Source: Streptomyces griseoviridis
GTDB lineage: Bacteria > Actinomycetota > Actinomycetes > Streptomycetales > Streptomycetaceae
Assembly: GCF_005222485.1 (NCBI RefSeq)
Contig: NZ_CP029078.1
Location: 4,677,501-4,741,500, forward strand
Length of the DNA: 64,000 nt
Direction of reading: 5' to 3'
The position numbers were made by a program, and so were the translations under genes. Shown here in pieces: positions 7,724-15,931 of this stretch (the stretch's first letter is position 1; each line of letters opens with the position of its first letter). Under the pieces are notes generated by a model. The model saw nothing but the letters and a program-made list of their open reading frames with translations. It had not been told where the DNA came from and did no database searches.

Positions 7724-8755
7724 CTACCCGACGAACGCCTCGCGCACCGCGTCGTACTCCCTGGTCCACCACACCGCGAGCGCGGAGGCGGCTGGGAACT
7801 GGGGGTCGGCGCGGGTGTCGGCGCGCTCGTAGTGCCAGCGCAGCATCCAGAAGTCGTTCAGGCGCTCCCACCACACCCGGTGGACGGCCGCCGTGAGCTG
7901 GGCGGGCGTGGCGCCCGCGGCGCGCCGGTACGCGCGGGCGTACGCCCGCACCCGGGGCAGGTCGAGGGCGCCCGTGGGGCGCACGAAGAAGATCGCGGCG
8001 GCCCGCACCGCCTCCTCCGCGCGGGGCCGCAGCCCCAGCCGGTCCCAGTCGACGATCGCGGCGGGCGCGTCCCCCCGGTAGAGCAGGTTGTACGGGTGGA
8101 AGTCGCCGTGCACCCACCCCACCGACGAGCCGCTCGGCGGGCGCAGGTCGGCGTGGCGTTCCAGGAGCGCGCGGCGCTCCAGGAGGCGGTGGCGGGCCAG
8201 TTCGTCGAAGGAGTCGGCGGGGCGGTGCCCGCGGACCCGGCCGAGCAGGTCGTCGATGAGCGCGAACGTGTCGGCGGGGTCGGCGCTGGCGGCCGGCTCG
8301 GCGCCCGCGCGCGTGGGCGCCGGCATCACCCGCTCCAGGCTGGCGTGCACGACCCCGAGCAGGCGGCCGAGGCGCCCGCACTGCCCGGTGCTGAGCTGCC
8401 CGCCGTGCCGGTGCCTGCCCTCGACCCACGGGTGCAGGGCGTACGCGTGCCCGCCGACCTCGGCGACCGTGCGGCCGTCCCGGCGCGGCAGCGGCGGCGC
8501 CACCGGGACGCCGAGGCCCGCGAGCCGCTCGGTGGCGCGGTGCTGGCGGGCGATGGCCGCCGGGTGCGCCGTCTCGGGGTCGAAGTGGTGTTTGAGGAAG
8601 TAGCGGCCCCGCGTGGTGCGCAGCCGGTAGCCGCGGTTGAGCAGCCCCTGGTCGACCGGCTCGCAGGCGAGCGCGGTACCGGCGCGGTACTGGCGAAGCA
8701 AGACGTTCAGCGGGGGCGCGTGAGGCGCCGAAGGGGGTACGAGGGAGCGCGGCAC
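7724..8755 (-). CDS. Aminoglycoside-phosphotransferase-like (APH/ChoK) kinase
   Basis: The protein has 343 residues and the fold markers of the APH/choline-kinase family. A lysine-containing N-lobe segment (RYFLKHHF, Lys55) may bind ATP. The catalytic loop VHGDFHPYN is at about 215-223 and the metal-binding IVDWDRLG at about 234-241. Such proteins phosphorylate small hydroxyl or amino metabolites, sometimes antibiotics, in the cytoplasm. It converges on the kinase gene with only 7 bp between the stops. The substrate cannot be told from sequence; resistance should not be assumed. The start is ATG 8755. Confidence 0.8.
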   Translation of the reverse strand: MPRSLVPPSAPHAPPLNVLLRQYRAGTALACEPVDQGLLNRGYRLRTTRGRYFLKHHFDPETAHPAAIARQHRATERLAGLGVPVAPPLPRRDGRTVAEVGGHAYALHPWVEGRHRHGGQLSTGQCGRLGRLLGVVHASLERVMPAPTRAGAEPAASADPADTFALIDDLLGRVRGHRPADSFDELARHRLLERRALLERHADLRPPSGSSVGWVHGDFHPYNLLYRGDAPAAIVDWDRLGLRPRAEEAVRAAAIFFVRPTGALDLPRVRAYARAYRRAAGATPAQLTAAVHRVWWERLNDFWMLRWHYERADTRADPQFPAASALAVWWTREYDAVREAFVG

Positions 8756-8820
8756 GCGCCCGATGCTAGGTGCGAAACCGCCCCTGTGAGCTGGGGTTTC
8801 TCACACTCGGTCACCTTCGA

Positions 8821-9243
8821 TCACGGAATGTGCGCGAAGGGGTGTTCCAGGGCGACGTCGTCGGACCGAACCGACCAGAACTGCGGCTCGATGAGCAGAT
8901 GGACGACGTCCCAGGGCTCTCCGTCGGTCCGGGTGGGCACCGGGCCGAACCGCTCCCACTGGGCGGCCGTCGGTTCGTGCTCCGCGCACGCCCCCACGAT
9001 CTGCACGGACCACCTGCGCTCGCCCGGCCTGGCCGTGTCCAGGTTGTCCGCCCCGTACGCGACGACGCTCCCGGCGCACGCCCGGTGGTGGCCGTGGCCG
9101 CGGGACATGCGCAGCAGGACCCGCCCGTCGTCCACGATGTGCCGGGCGGACGCGAGCAGCGGGAGGGCGCGCATGCTGGTGGCCACCCGTCCGTACTCGG
9201 CGCGGGCGAGCAGGTCGGCGGCGAGCTGATCGTCGGAGGCCAT
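8821..9243 (-). CDS. PNPOx-like FMN-binding split-barrel protein
   Basis: The protein has 140 residues. The pattern SMRALPLLASARHIVDDGRVLLRMSRGHGHHRACAG, read along the first half, resembles the pyridoxamine-phosphate-oxidase-like split barrel found in many small actinobacterial flavin or F420 proteins. The rest (WSVQIVGACAEHEP and a conserved acidic end) fits the same group. It probably binds FMN or F420 and reduces or oxidises a small molecule, but no catalytic residue can be named. ATG 9243 is chosen because the upstream part of the frame is Arg-rich and non-coding in character. It lies 129 bp downstream of the response regulator on the same strand, so the two may be linked. Confidence 0.6.
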   Translation of the reverse strand: MASDDQLAADLLARAEYGRVATSMRALPLLASARHIVDDGRVLLRMSRGHGHHRACAGSVVAYGADNLDTARPGERRWSVQIVGACAEHEPTAAQWERFGPVPTRTDGEPWDVVHLLIEPQFWSVRSDDVALEHPFAHIP

Positions 9244-9372
9244 GCTTCCCACTCTCGGCCGACGGACCCCCCGGGCACAGAGGCGACGGCCCCGCATCGA
9301 CCGGGACCTAAGACCCGGAACGCGCGTCTGCCGCTGCCGTCGCTGCCGTCGCTGCCGTCGCTCCCGCTCCCG

Positions 9373-10053
9373 TCACTGCCGTTGCCGTTCCGCCTGCACG
9401 CGGGCCACGTAGGCCGCCGCCTGGGAGCGGCGCTCCATGCCCAGCTTGGAGAGCAGGCTCGACACATAGTTCTTGATCGTCTTCTCGGCCAGGTGCAGCC
9501 GCTCGCCGATCACCCGGTTGGTGAGGCCCTCGCCGATCAGGTCGAGGATTTTGCGCTCCTGCTCGGTCAGGTCGGCGAGCCTGGCGTCCCCGCGCGCGGT
9601 GCCGCCCTCGCGCAGCCGCTCCAGCACGCGCGCGGTGGCGACCGGGTCGAGCAGGGACCGGCCCTCCGCGACGTCCCGGACGGCCGTCAGCAGCTCGTTG
9701 CCCCGGATCGCCTTCAGGACGTAACCCGAAGCGCCCGCCATGATCGCGTCGAAGAGGGCCTCGTCGTCGGCGAACGACGTCAGCATCAGACACCGCACCG
9801 ACTCGTCCGCCGAGCGCACCTCCCGGCACACCTCGACCCCGCTGCCGTCCGGGAGCCTGACGTCCAGGACCGCCACATCGGGCCGCACCGCCGGGATCCT
9901 GGCCAGCGCGTCGGCCGCCGTGCCGGCCTCGCCGACCACCTCGATGTCGTCCTCGACGGTCAGCAGCTCGTACACACCGCGCCGCACCACTTCATGGTCG
10001 TCGAGGAGGAATACCTTGATTTTTCCGTCTTCGCGCACGAAACGCAGTCTCAC
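9373..10053 (-). CDS. NarL/DevR-type response regulator (orphan)
   Basis: The protein has 226 residues. The receiver domain at about 12-130 has the acidic pair DD at 18-19, phospho-acceptor Asp64 ([10 protein letters not shown]), a Thr/Ser near 92 (MLTSF) and the conserved Lys in GYVLKA. The LuxR-type helix-turn-helix occupies about 160-215 ([36 protein letters not shown]). The wording is close to DevR/DosR regulators that control dormancy or redox genes. No histidine kinase is next to it, so the partner is elsewhere. GTG 10053 gives the longest form; GTG 10038 is an alternative, and neither has a clear Shine-Dalgarno sequence. Confidence 0.85.
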   Translation of the reverse strand: MRLRFVREDGKIKVFLLDDHEVVRRGVYELLTVEDDIEVVGEAGTAADALARIPAVRPDVAVLDVRLPDGSGVEVCREVRSADESVRCLMLTSFADDEALFDAIMAGASGYVLKAIRGNELLTAVRDVAEGRSLLDPVATARVLERLREGGTARGDARLADLTEQERKILDLIGEGLTNRVIGERLHLAEKTIKNYVSSLLSKLGMERRSQAAAYVARVQAERQRQ

Positions 10054-10414
10054 ACAGCGGCCCGCGCCCCGCCCGCGGCGAGACTCTTCCCGTGACCTGG
10101 GTCACCGGGATAACGTGCCGTTGTTCCGGCCCCCTGCGACGCTGTGACCAGGAACTGTTCCCGACTTTCGCGATTTACTTGGATATCCAAGCAAAAACGC
10201 AGGTCAGGAGGGGTTTCCCAGAAATGTGGAGCACTGGGTAACGTGCGTGTTGCAGGGCGCTCGCCGGGGCACCTTGTCACGCCTGTGCCGCACGGGCCCA
10301 CCCACCCTGTGGGTCCGCGGGACGCAGGTGAGCCGCCTCCCCGAGCTCCTAAAAGGAGCGGGGAACCCCCTGCACCCGGCGAACCCGGGATGCCGGACCG
10401 ACGGAGGAGCACAC
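10054..10414. other. Divergent regulatory region of the response regulator and the bkd operon
   Basis: This 361-bp stretch holds no credible gene. It contains two arms, GTGACC and GGTCAC (10092-10105), close to the response-regulator start, and a perfect 14-bp palindrome at 10178-10191. A leader hairpin at 10339-10363 (stem GCTCC/GGAGC extended by CCCC/GGGG) precedes the bkd start. The strong GGAGGA at 10403-10408 is the ribosome site of the first bkd gene. Confidence 0.6.
10178..10191. promoter_or_regulatory. Perfect palindrome CTTGGATATCCAAG, candidate operator of the bkd operon
   Basis: The 14-bp sequence is exactly self-complementary and AT-rich against a GC-rich background. It lies about 225 bp before the E1alpha start and about 125 bp before the divergent response-regulator start. 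Its symmetry fits a dimeric repressor or activator. Which regulator binds is unknown; branched-chain 2-oxoacid dehydrogenase operons are often under Lrp- or TetR-type control. Confidence 0.55.
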
Positions 10415-11596
10415 GTGACCGTGGAGAGCACTGCCGCGCGCAAGCCGCGACGCAGCGCCGGGACCAAGAGCACGGCCGGCAAGCGCACGACCGCCAAGAA
10501 GGCGGCGGGCGCCGACCCCGACCTCGTCCAGCTGCTGACGCCCGAAGGCGCCCGCGTCAAGAACGCCGAGTTCGACCCGTACGTCGCCGGCATCACCCCC
10601 GAGGACATGCGCGGCCTCTACCGCGACATGGTGCTCACCCGCCGCTTCGACGCCGAGGCCACCGCCCTCCAGCGCCAGGGCGAGCTGGGCCTGTGGGCCT
10701 CGCTGCTCGGCCAGGAGGCCGCCCAGATCGGCTCGGGCCGGGCCCTGCGCGACGACGACTACGTCTTCCCGACCTACCGCGAGCACGGCGTCGCCTGGTG
10801 CCGCGGCGTCGACCCGACCAACCTGCTCGGCATGTTCCGCGGCGTGAACCACGGCGGCTGGGACCCGAACACCAACAACTTCCACCTGTACACGATCGTC
10901 ATCGGCTCCCAGACGCTGCACGCCACCGGCTACGCGATGGGCATCACCAAGGACGGCGCCGACAGCGCGGTCATCGCCTACTTCGGCGACGGCGCCTCCA
11001 GCCAGGGCGACGTGGCGGAGTCGTTCACCTTCTCGGCCGTCTACAACGCGCCCGTGGTGTTCTTCTGCCAGAACAACCAGTGGGCGATCTCCGAGCCCAC
11101 CGAGAAGCAGACCCGGGTGCCGCTCTACCAGCGCGCCCAGGGCTTCGGCTTCCCCGGCGTACGGGTCGACGGCAACGACGTCCTGGCCACCCTCGCGGTC
11201 ACCCGCTGGGCGCTGGAGCGGGCCCGCAACGGCGAGGGCCCGACCCTCGTCGAGGCGTACACCTACCGGATGGGCGCCCACACCACCTCCGACGACCCGA
11301 CCAAGTACCGGGCCGACGAGGAGCGCGAGGCGTGGGAGGCGAAGGACCCGATCCTGCGGCTGCGCGCCCACCTGGAGTCGGCCCACCACGCGGACGACGC
11401 GTTCTTCGCGGAACTCGAGGCCGAGAGCGAGACGTTGGGAAGGCGGGTGCGTGAGGCGGTCCGCGCCATGCCCGACCCGGACCACTTCGCCATCTTCGAG
11501 AACGTGTACGCGGACGGGCACGCGCTCGTCGACGAGGAGCGCGCCCAGTTCGCCGCCTACCAGGCGTCGTTCGCGGACGCAGAAGGGGGCAAGTGA
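10415..11596 (+). CDS. bkdA: Branched-chain 2-oxoacid dehydrogenase E1 component, alpha subunit
   Basis: The protein has 393 residues. It carries the thiamine diphosphate motif that begins GDGASSQGD (about residue 191) and ends with the NN pair in CQNNQWAIS, and a substrate-loop segment RMGAHTTSDDPTKYR. With E1beta it decarboxylates branched-chain 2-oxoacids and transfers the acyl group to the lipoyl E2. In Streptomyces this makes branched acyl-CoA starters for fatty acids and polyketides. The first 40 residues are Lys/Ala-rich and probably flexible. GTG 10415 follows GGAGGA at a 6-nt spacing; the frame is open upstream but not gene-like. Pyruvate dehydrogenase E1alpha is related and remains possible. 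Confidence 0.85.
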   Translation: MTVESTAARKPRRSAGTKSTAGKRTTAKKAAGADPDLVQLLTPEGARVKNAEFDPYVAGITPEDMRGLYRDMVLTRRFDAEATALQRQGELGLWASLLGQEAAQIGSGRALRDDDYVFPTYREHGVAWCRGVDPTNLLGMFRGVNHGGWDPNTNNFHLYTIVIGSQTLHATGYAMGITKDGADSAVIAYFGDGASSQGDVAESFTFSAVYNAPVVFFCQNNQWAISEPTEKQTRVPLYQRAQGFGFPGVRVDGNDVLATLAVTRWALERARNGEGPTLVEAYTYRMGAHTTSDDPTKYRADEEREAWEAKDPILRLRAHLESAHHADDAFFAELEAESETLGRRVREAVRAMPDPDHFAIFENVYADGHALVDEERAQFAAYQASFADAEGGK

Positions 11597-11597
11597 C

Positions 11598-12578
11598 ATG
11601 GCGGCGGAGAAGATGGCCCTGGCCAAGGCGCTCAACGAGTCGCTGCGCCACGCCCTTGAGTCCGACCCGAAGGTCCTCGTCATGGGCGAGGACGTCGGCA
11701 AGCTCGGCGGTGTCTTCCGGGTCACCGACGGCCTCCAGAAGGACTTCGGCGAGAGCCGCGTCATCGACACCCCGCTCGCCGAGTCGGGCATCGTCGGCAC
11801 GGCCATCGGCCTGGCCCTGCGCGGCTACCGCCCGGTGGTGGAGATCCAGTTCGACGGTTTCGTCTTCCCGGCCTACGACCAGATCGTCACCCAGCTCGCC
11901 AAGATGCACGCCCGCTCGCTGGGCAAGGTGAAGCTGCCCGTCGTGGTCCGCATCCCCTACGGCGGCGGCATCGGCGCCGTCGAGCACCACTCGGAGTCCC
12001 CCGAGTCGCTGTTCGCGCACGTCTCCGGGCTCAAGGTGGTCTCGCCCTCGGACGCGTCGGACGCGTACTGGATGATGCAGCAGGCCATCCAGAGCGACGA
12101 CCCGGTGATCTTCTTCGAGCCGAAGCGGCGCTACTGGGACAAGACCGAGGTCAACCCGCAGGCCATCCCGGGGCCGCTGCACAAGGCGCGGGTCGTGCGC
12201 GAAGGCACCGACCTCACGCTGGCCGCCTACGGCCCGATGGTGAAGCTCTGCCGGGAGGTCGCCGACGCGGCGGCCGAGGAGGGCAAGTCCCTCGAGGTCG
12301 TGGACCTGCGGTCGGTCTCCCCGATGGACTTCGACACGATCCAGACGTCGGTGGAGAAGACCCGCCGGCTGGTCGTGGTGCACGAGGCGCCGGTCTTCTT
12401 CGGCTCCGGCGCGGAGATCGCCGCCCGGATCACCGAGCGCTGCTTCTACCACCTGGAGGCCCCGGTGCTCCGGGTCGGCGGCTACCACGCCCCGTACCCG
12501 CCGGCGCGTCTGGAGGAGGAGTACCTGCCGGGTCTCGACCGGGTGCTCGACGCCGTCGACCGTGCCCTGGCGTACTGA
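11598..12578 (+). CDS. bkdB: Branched-chain 2-oxoacid dehydrogenase E1 component, beta subunit
   Basis: The protein has 326 residues, the normal length for E1beta. It contains MGEDVGKLGGVFRVTDGL near the N terminus (cofactor-contacting Glu-Asp), the central IPYGGGIGAVEHHSESPES and a transketolase C-terminal domain. It pairs with the alpha subunit to form the heterotetrameric E1. ATG 11598 lies one base after the stop of the alpha gene, so the two are translationally coupled. The downstream E2 gene follows with its ribosome site overlapping this stop. Confidence 0.88.
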   Translation: MAAEKMALAKALNESLRHALESDPKVLVMGEDVGKLGGVFRVTDGLQKDFGESRVIDTPLAESGIVGTAIGLALRGYRPVVEIQFDGFVFPAYDQIVTQLAKMHARSLGKVKLPVVVRIPYGGGIGAVEHHSESPESLFAHVSGLKVVSPSDASDAYWMMQQAIQSDDPVIFFEPKRRYWDKTEVNPQAIPGPLHKARVVREGTDLTLAAYGPMVKLCREVADAAAEEGKSLEVVDLRSVSPMDFDTIQTSVEKTRRLVVVHEAPVFFGSGAEIAARITERCFYHLEAPVLRVGGYHAPYPPARLEEEYLPGLDRVLDAVDRALAY

Positions 12579-12588
12579 GGAGAGGGTC

Positions 12589-14076
12589 GTGACGACGATG
12601 ACGGAAGCGTCCGTACGCGAGTTCAAGATGCCGGACGTGGGCGAGGGGCTCACCGAGGCCGAGATCCTCAAGTGGTACGTGCAGGTCGGGGACACGGTCA
12701 CCGACGGCCAGGTGGTCTGCGAGGTCGAGACGGCGAAGGCGGCCGTCGAACTGCCCATCCCCTACGACGGGGTGGTGCGCGAGCTGCGCTTCCCCGAGGG
12801 CACCACGGTCGACGTGGGCACGTCGATCATCGCGGTGGACGTGTCGGGCGGCGCCGCCCCCGCCGACGCCCCCGCCGCCCCGGCCGAGGCACCACAGCCC
12901 GCGCGGGCGTCCGCGAGCGCCCAGGCGCCCGCCGTCGAGGAGGAGAAGCCGGCCGCCCGCCAGCCCGTGCTGGTGGGCTACGGAGTCGCCGTGTCCTCGA
13001 CGAAGCGGCGCCCGCGCAAGGGCCCCGAGGTGGTCGTCCCGCAGGCGCAGGCCGCGGTCCAGGCGGAGCTGAACGGCCACGGCCCCGCCGCCGCGGCTCC
13101 GGTCGCGGGCGGGCGGTCCAGGCCGCTGGCCAAGCCGCCGGTCCGCAAGCTGGCCAAGGATCTCGGCGTGGACCTCGCCGCGATCGTGCCGTCGGGAGCG
13201 GACGGCGTCATCACCCGCGAGGACGTGCACGCGGCGGTGGCCCCGGCCGCCCCCGCCGCCGCCCCGCAGGTCGCGGCGCCCGCGCCGGCAGCGCCGGCAG
13301 CGCCGTCAGCGCCGTCAGGCAGGCCCGCGACCGTCGTCGCCCCGCCGGTCGCGTCGTTCGACGGCGCCCGGGAGACCCGCGTCCCGGTCAAGGGCGTGCG
13401 CAAGGCGACCGCCCAGGCGATGGTCGGCTCCGCCTTCACCGCGCCGCACGTCACCGAGTTCGTCACGGTGGACGTCACCCGCACGATGAAGCTCGTCGAG
13501 GAGCTGAAGGAGTCCCCCGACACGTACGGCACCCGCGGGCTGCGGATCAACCCGCTGCTGCTGATCGCGAAGGCGTTCCTGGTCGCCGTCAGGCGCCACC
13601 CGGACATCAACGCGTCGTGGGACGAGGCGGCTCAGGAGATCGTCCTCAAGCACTATGTGAACCTCGGCATCGCCGCGGCCACCCCGCGCGGTCTGATCGT
13701 CCCGAACATCAAGGACGCGCACACCAAGACGCTGCCGGAACTCGCCGAGTCGCTCAGTGAGTTGGTGGCGACGGCACGGGAGGGCAAGACGTCGCCCGCG
13801 GCCATGCAGGGCGGCACGCTCACCATCACCAACGTCGGCGTCTTCGGCATCGACACCGGTACCCCGATCCTGAACCCCGGCGAGTCCGCGATCCTCGCGG
13901 TCGGCGCGATCAAGCTCCAGCCGTGGGTCCACAAGGGCAAGGTGAAGCCGCGTCAGGTCACCACCCTGGCGCTCAGCTTCGACCACCGGCTGGTGGACGG
14001 CGAGTTGGGCTCCAAGGTGCTGGCCGACGTGGCGGCGGTCCTGGAGCAGCCCAAGCGCCTGATCACCTGGAACTGA
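12589..14076 (+). CDS. bkdC: Dihydrolipoyl acyltransferase E2 of the branched-chain 2-oxoacid dehydrogenase complex
   Basis: The protein has 495 residues. One lipoyl domain occupies about 10-85, with the modified Lys50 in VETAKAAVEL. Ala/Pro-rich linkers surround a peripheral E1/E3-binding domain (KPPVRKLAKDLGVDLAAIVP). The C-terminal acyltransferase domain ends with the active-site SFDHRLVDG (His466). It forms the core of the complex and passes the acyl group from lipoyl to CoA. GTG 12589 has GAGGAG just upstream; ATG 12598 is an alternative. No E3 gene is in the operon, so the common lipoamide dehydrogenase must serve. Confidence 0.9.
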   Translation: MTTMTEASVREFKMPDVGEGLTEAEILKWYVQVGDTVTDGQVVCEVETAKAAVELPIPYDGVVRELRFPEGTTVDVGTSIIAVDVSGGAAPADAPAAPAEAPQPARASASAQAPAVEEEKPAARQPVLVGYGVAVSSTKRRPRKGPEVVVPQAQAAVQAELNGHGPAAAAPVAGGRSRPLAKPPVRKLAKDLGVDLAAIVPSGADGVITREDVHAAVAPAAPAAAPQVAAPAPAAPAAPSAPSGRPATVVAPPVASFDGARETRVPVKGVRKATAQAMVGSAFTAPHVTEFVTVDVTRTMKLVEELKESPDTYGTRGLRINPLLLIAKAFLVAVRRHPDINASWDEAAQEIVLKHYVNLGIAAATPRGLIVPNIKDAHTKTLPELAESLSELVATAREGKTSPAAMQGGTLTITNVGVFGIDTGTPILNPGESAILAVGAIKLQPWVHKGKVKPRQVTTLALSFDHRLVDGELGSKVLADVAAVLEQPKRLITWN

Positions 14077-14106
14077 CGGACCGGGCGCGGCGAACGGCAG
14101 CACGAC

Positions 14107-14140
14107 GAAGGGGGCCTCCGCGGTCGCGGAGGCCCCCTTC
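14107..14140. terminator. Strong hairpin terminator after the bkd operon
   Basis: Arms 14107-14122 and 14125-14140 are complementary over 16 bp (GAAGGGGGCCTCCGCG and its reverse complement). The structure lies between the convergent E2 and DD-peptidase genes and can serve both. Confidence 0.85.
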
Positions 14141-14157
14141 CGTGCGCTGTGCGGTCG

Positions 14158-15060
14158 TCAGCCGGCCGTCGCGAAGCCGTAGTTGAGGAGCTTCGTCGCG
14201 TCCGTCGAGCGCACGGTGGCGCTCGTGGAGGCGAGCACCGTGCCGATGACGGTCTTGCCGTTGCGGGTGGCGGCGAAGACGAGGCAGTACTTCGCCTCCG
14301 GGCCCGAGCCCGTCTTCACGCCGATGGTGCCGCTGTAACTGCCGAGCAGGGTGTTGGTGTTGGTCCACGCGGCCATCGTGCGGGTGCCGCCGGTCTTGGT
14401 GACCGTCTTCGCCGTGTACGACTTGGCCTTCACGACCGTGCGGAACGTGGAGTTCTTCATCGCGTTGCTGGCGAGCTTCGTCAGGTCGCGCGGCGTCGAG
14501 TAGTTGGAGCCGCTGCCGATGCCGTCGAAGGAGTCGAAGTGGGTGTTCTTCAGACCCAGCGACTTGGCGGTGGTGTTCATCTTGCCGATGAAGTTCGCCA
14601 CGCGCTTGGCGCGCGTCGTGCCGGTGCCGAACTTGTCGGCGAGCGCGTAGGCGGCGTCACAGCCCGACGGGAGCATGAGCCCGTACAGGAGCTGACGGAC
14701 GGTCACCTTGTCGCCGACGATCAGCCGCGCCGACGAGGCGTTCTTGGAGACGATGTAGTCGCTGTAGGCCATCTGGATCGTGACCTTGGAGTCCAGGTTC
14801 AGATTGGCCTGCGAGAGCACGACCTTGGCGGTCATGATCTTGGTGGTGGAGCCGGTGGAACGCTTGGTGTCGGCTGCCTTCGAGTACAGGGACTTGCCGG
14901 TCGCGTTGTTCATCACGTAGCCGCCCTTGGCGGCGATCGTGGGCGTGGCGACGGCCTGCGCGGGTGCCGCGGTGAGGGCTCCGGTGGCGAGCATCGCGCC
15001 GGCCGTGACGGCGACGGCTGCGGCTCTGCGGATACGGATGCCCTTGATGCCGTTTATCAA
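14158..15060 (-). CDS. K15-like D-alanyl-D-alanine carboxypeptidase/transpeptidase (penicillin-binding protein)
   Basis: The protein has about 300 residues. It begins with an Arg-rich n-region and a signal peptide ending AAPAQA near residue 36. The serine beta-lactam-recognising motifs are STTK at 71-74, SGC at 132-134 and KTG at 249-251. SGC in place of the common SxN is the hallmark of the Streptomyces K15 DD-transpeptidase (family S11). It should act outside the membrane on peptidoglycan stem peptides and bind penicillin. TTG 15060 is chosen because GGGG lies 9 to 12 nt upstream and the signal peptide follows directly; the longer frame to 15240 would place 60 odd residues before it. It is divergent from a GntR gene. 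Confidence 0.85.
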   Translation of the reverse strand: MINGIKGIRIRRAAAVAVTAGAMLATGALTAAPAQAVATPTIAAKGGYVMNNATGKSLYSKAADTKRSTGSTTKIMTAKVVLSQANLNLDSKVTIQMAYSDYIVSKNASSARLIVGDKVTVRQLLYGLMLPSGCDAAYALADKFGTGTTRAKRVANFIGKMNTTAKSLGLKNTHFDSFDGIGSGSNYSTPRDLTKLASNAMKNSTFRTVVKAKSYTAKTVTKTGGTRTMAAWTNTNTLLGSYSGTIGVKTGSGPEAKYCLVFAATRNGKTVIGTVLASTSATVRSTDATKLLNYGFATAG

Positions 15061-15268
15061 CTGAGATACCCCGATTGTGTTGAATGCGCCTGCGGTGCGG
15101 CCGAGTTGGAGGGGAAACAGATGGGCCGCACATGTAAGACACGTATCTAGCACGGATGGTTGTGCAACGACTGGGGCGGGTCGGGGTTCTGTGACGGCGT
15201 TGATACACGCCGCGTCCGTATGCTGGACCGTCTCGCTCATGCGTACGTGATGTATCTATCCTGTCGGC

Positions 15269-15931
15269 ATGCCCGCAGCCCCGCCCGCGCCCGTCAAACA
15301 GCCCCCCGCCGCCGACCGCGTCTACACCCACGTCAAACAGGGCGTCCTGGAACGCCACTACGAGGGCGGAACGCTCCTCACCGAAGGCGAACTGGCCGAC
15401 GCCGTCGGGGTCTCCCGCACCCCGGTGCGCGAGGCCCTGCTCCGCCTGGAGGTGGAGGGGCTGATTCGGCTGTACCCGAAGAAGGGCGCGCTGGTGCTGC
15501 CGGTCTCCGCGCAGGAGATCGCGGACGTCGTCGAGACCCGGCTCCTGGTCGAGGTGCACGCGGCCCGCAAGGCCGTCCCGGCGCCCGCGGGCCTCGTCGA
15601 GCGCCTGGAGCGGCTGCTGGCCGAGCAGAAGGCGCAGGCCGCCGCGGGCGACCTGGCGGGCGCCGCCGTCACCGACCGTTGCTTCCACGCCGAGATCGTC
15701 CGCAGCGGCGGCAACGAGATCCTCTCCCGGCTCTACGACCAGCTCCGCGACCGGCAGCTGCGGATGGGCGTCGCCGTCATGTACTCGCACCCGGACCGGA
15801 TCGCCAAGACCCTCACCGAGCACGAGGAGATCCTCGACGCGCTGCGCTCGGGGGACGCGGAGGCGGCCGTGGCCGTCGTCCACCGGCACGTCGGCTGGTT
15901 CTCGCACCTGGCCAGGGGTGAGGTGCGATGA
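15269..15931 (+). CDS. GntR-family (FadR/FCD type) transcriptional regulator
   Basis: The protein has 220 residues. The winged helix-turn-helix at about 15-80 contains LTEGELADAVGVSRTPVREA, the classic GntR recognition helix. The helical FCD domain fills the rest, with likely metal ligands in DRCFHAEIV and later His residues. It overlaps the following MFS gene by the ATGA at 15928-15931, so it probably regulates that transporter and itself. Two copies of GTATCTA at 15143-15149 and 15252-15258 flank its promoter and are possible half-sites. Confidence 0.88.
   Translation: MPAAPPAPVKQPPAADRVYTHVKQGVLERHYEGGTLLTEGELADAVGVSRTPVREALLRLEVEGLIRLYPKKGALVLPVSAQEIADVVETRLLVEVHAARKAVPAPAGLVERLERLLAEQKAQAAAGDLAGAAVTDRCFHAEIVRSGGNEILSRLYDQLRDRQLRMGVAVMYSHPDRIAKTLTEHEEILDALRSGDAEAAVAVVHRHVGWFSHLARGEVR

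Noticed and set aside
7724..8755. Aminoglycoside resistance gene
   Set aside because: The catalytic motifs fit the wider APH/choline-kinase fold, but there is no evidence for an antibiotic substrate and the context is core genome.
10415..14076. Part of an antibiotic biosynthetic cluster
   Set aside because: The operon makes branched-chain acyl precursors, but no polyketide or peptide synthase or tailoring genes are nearby.
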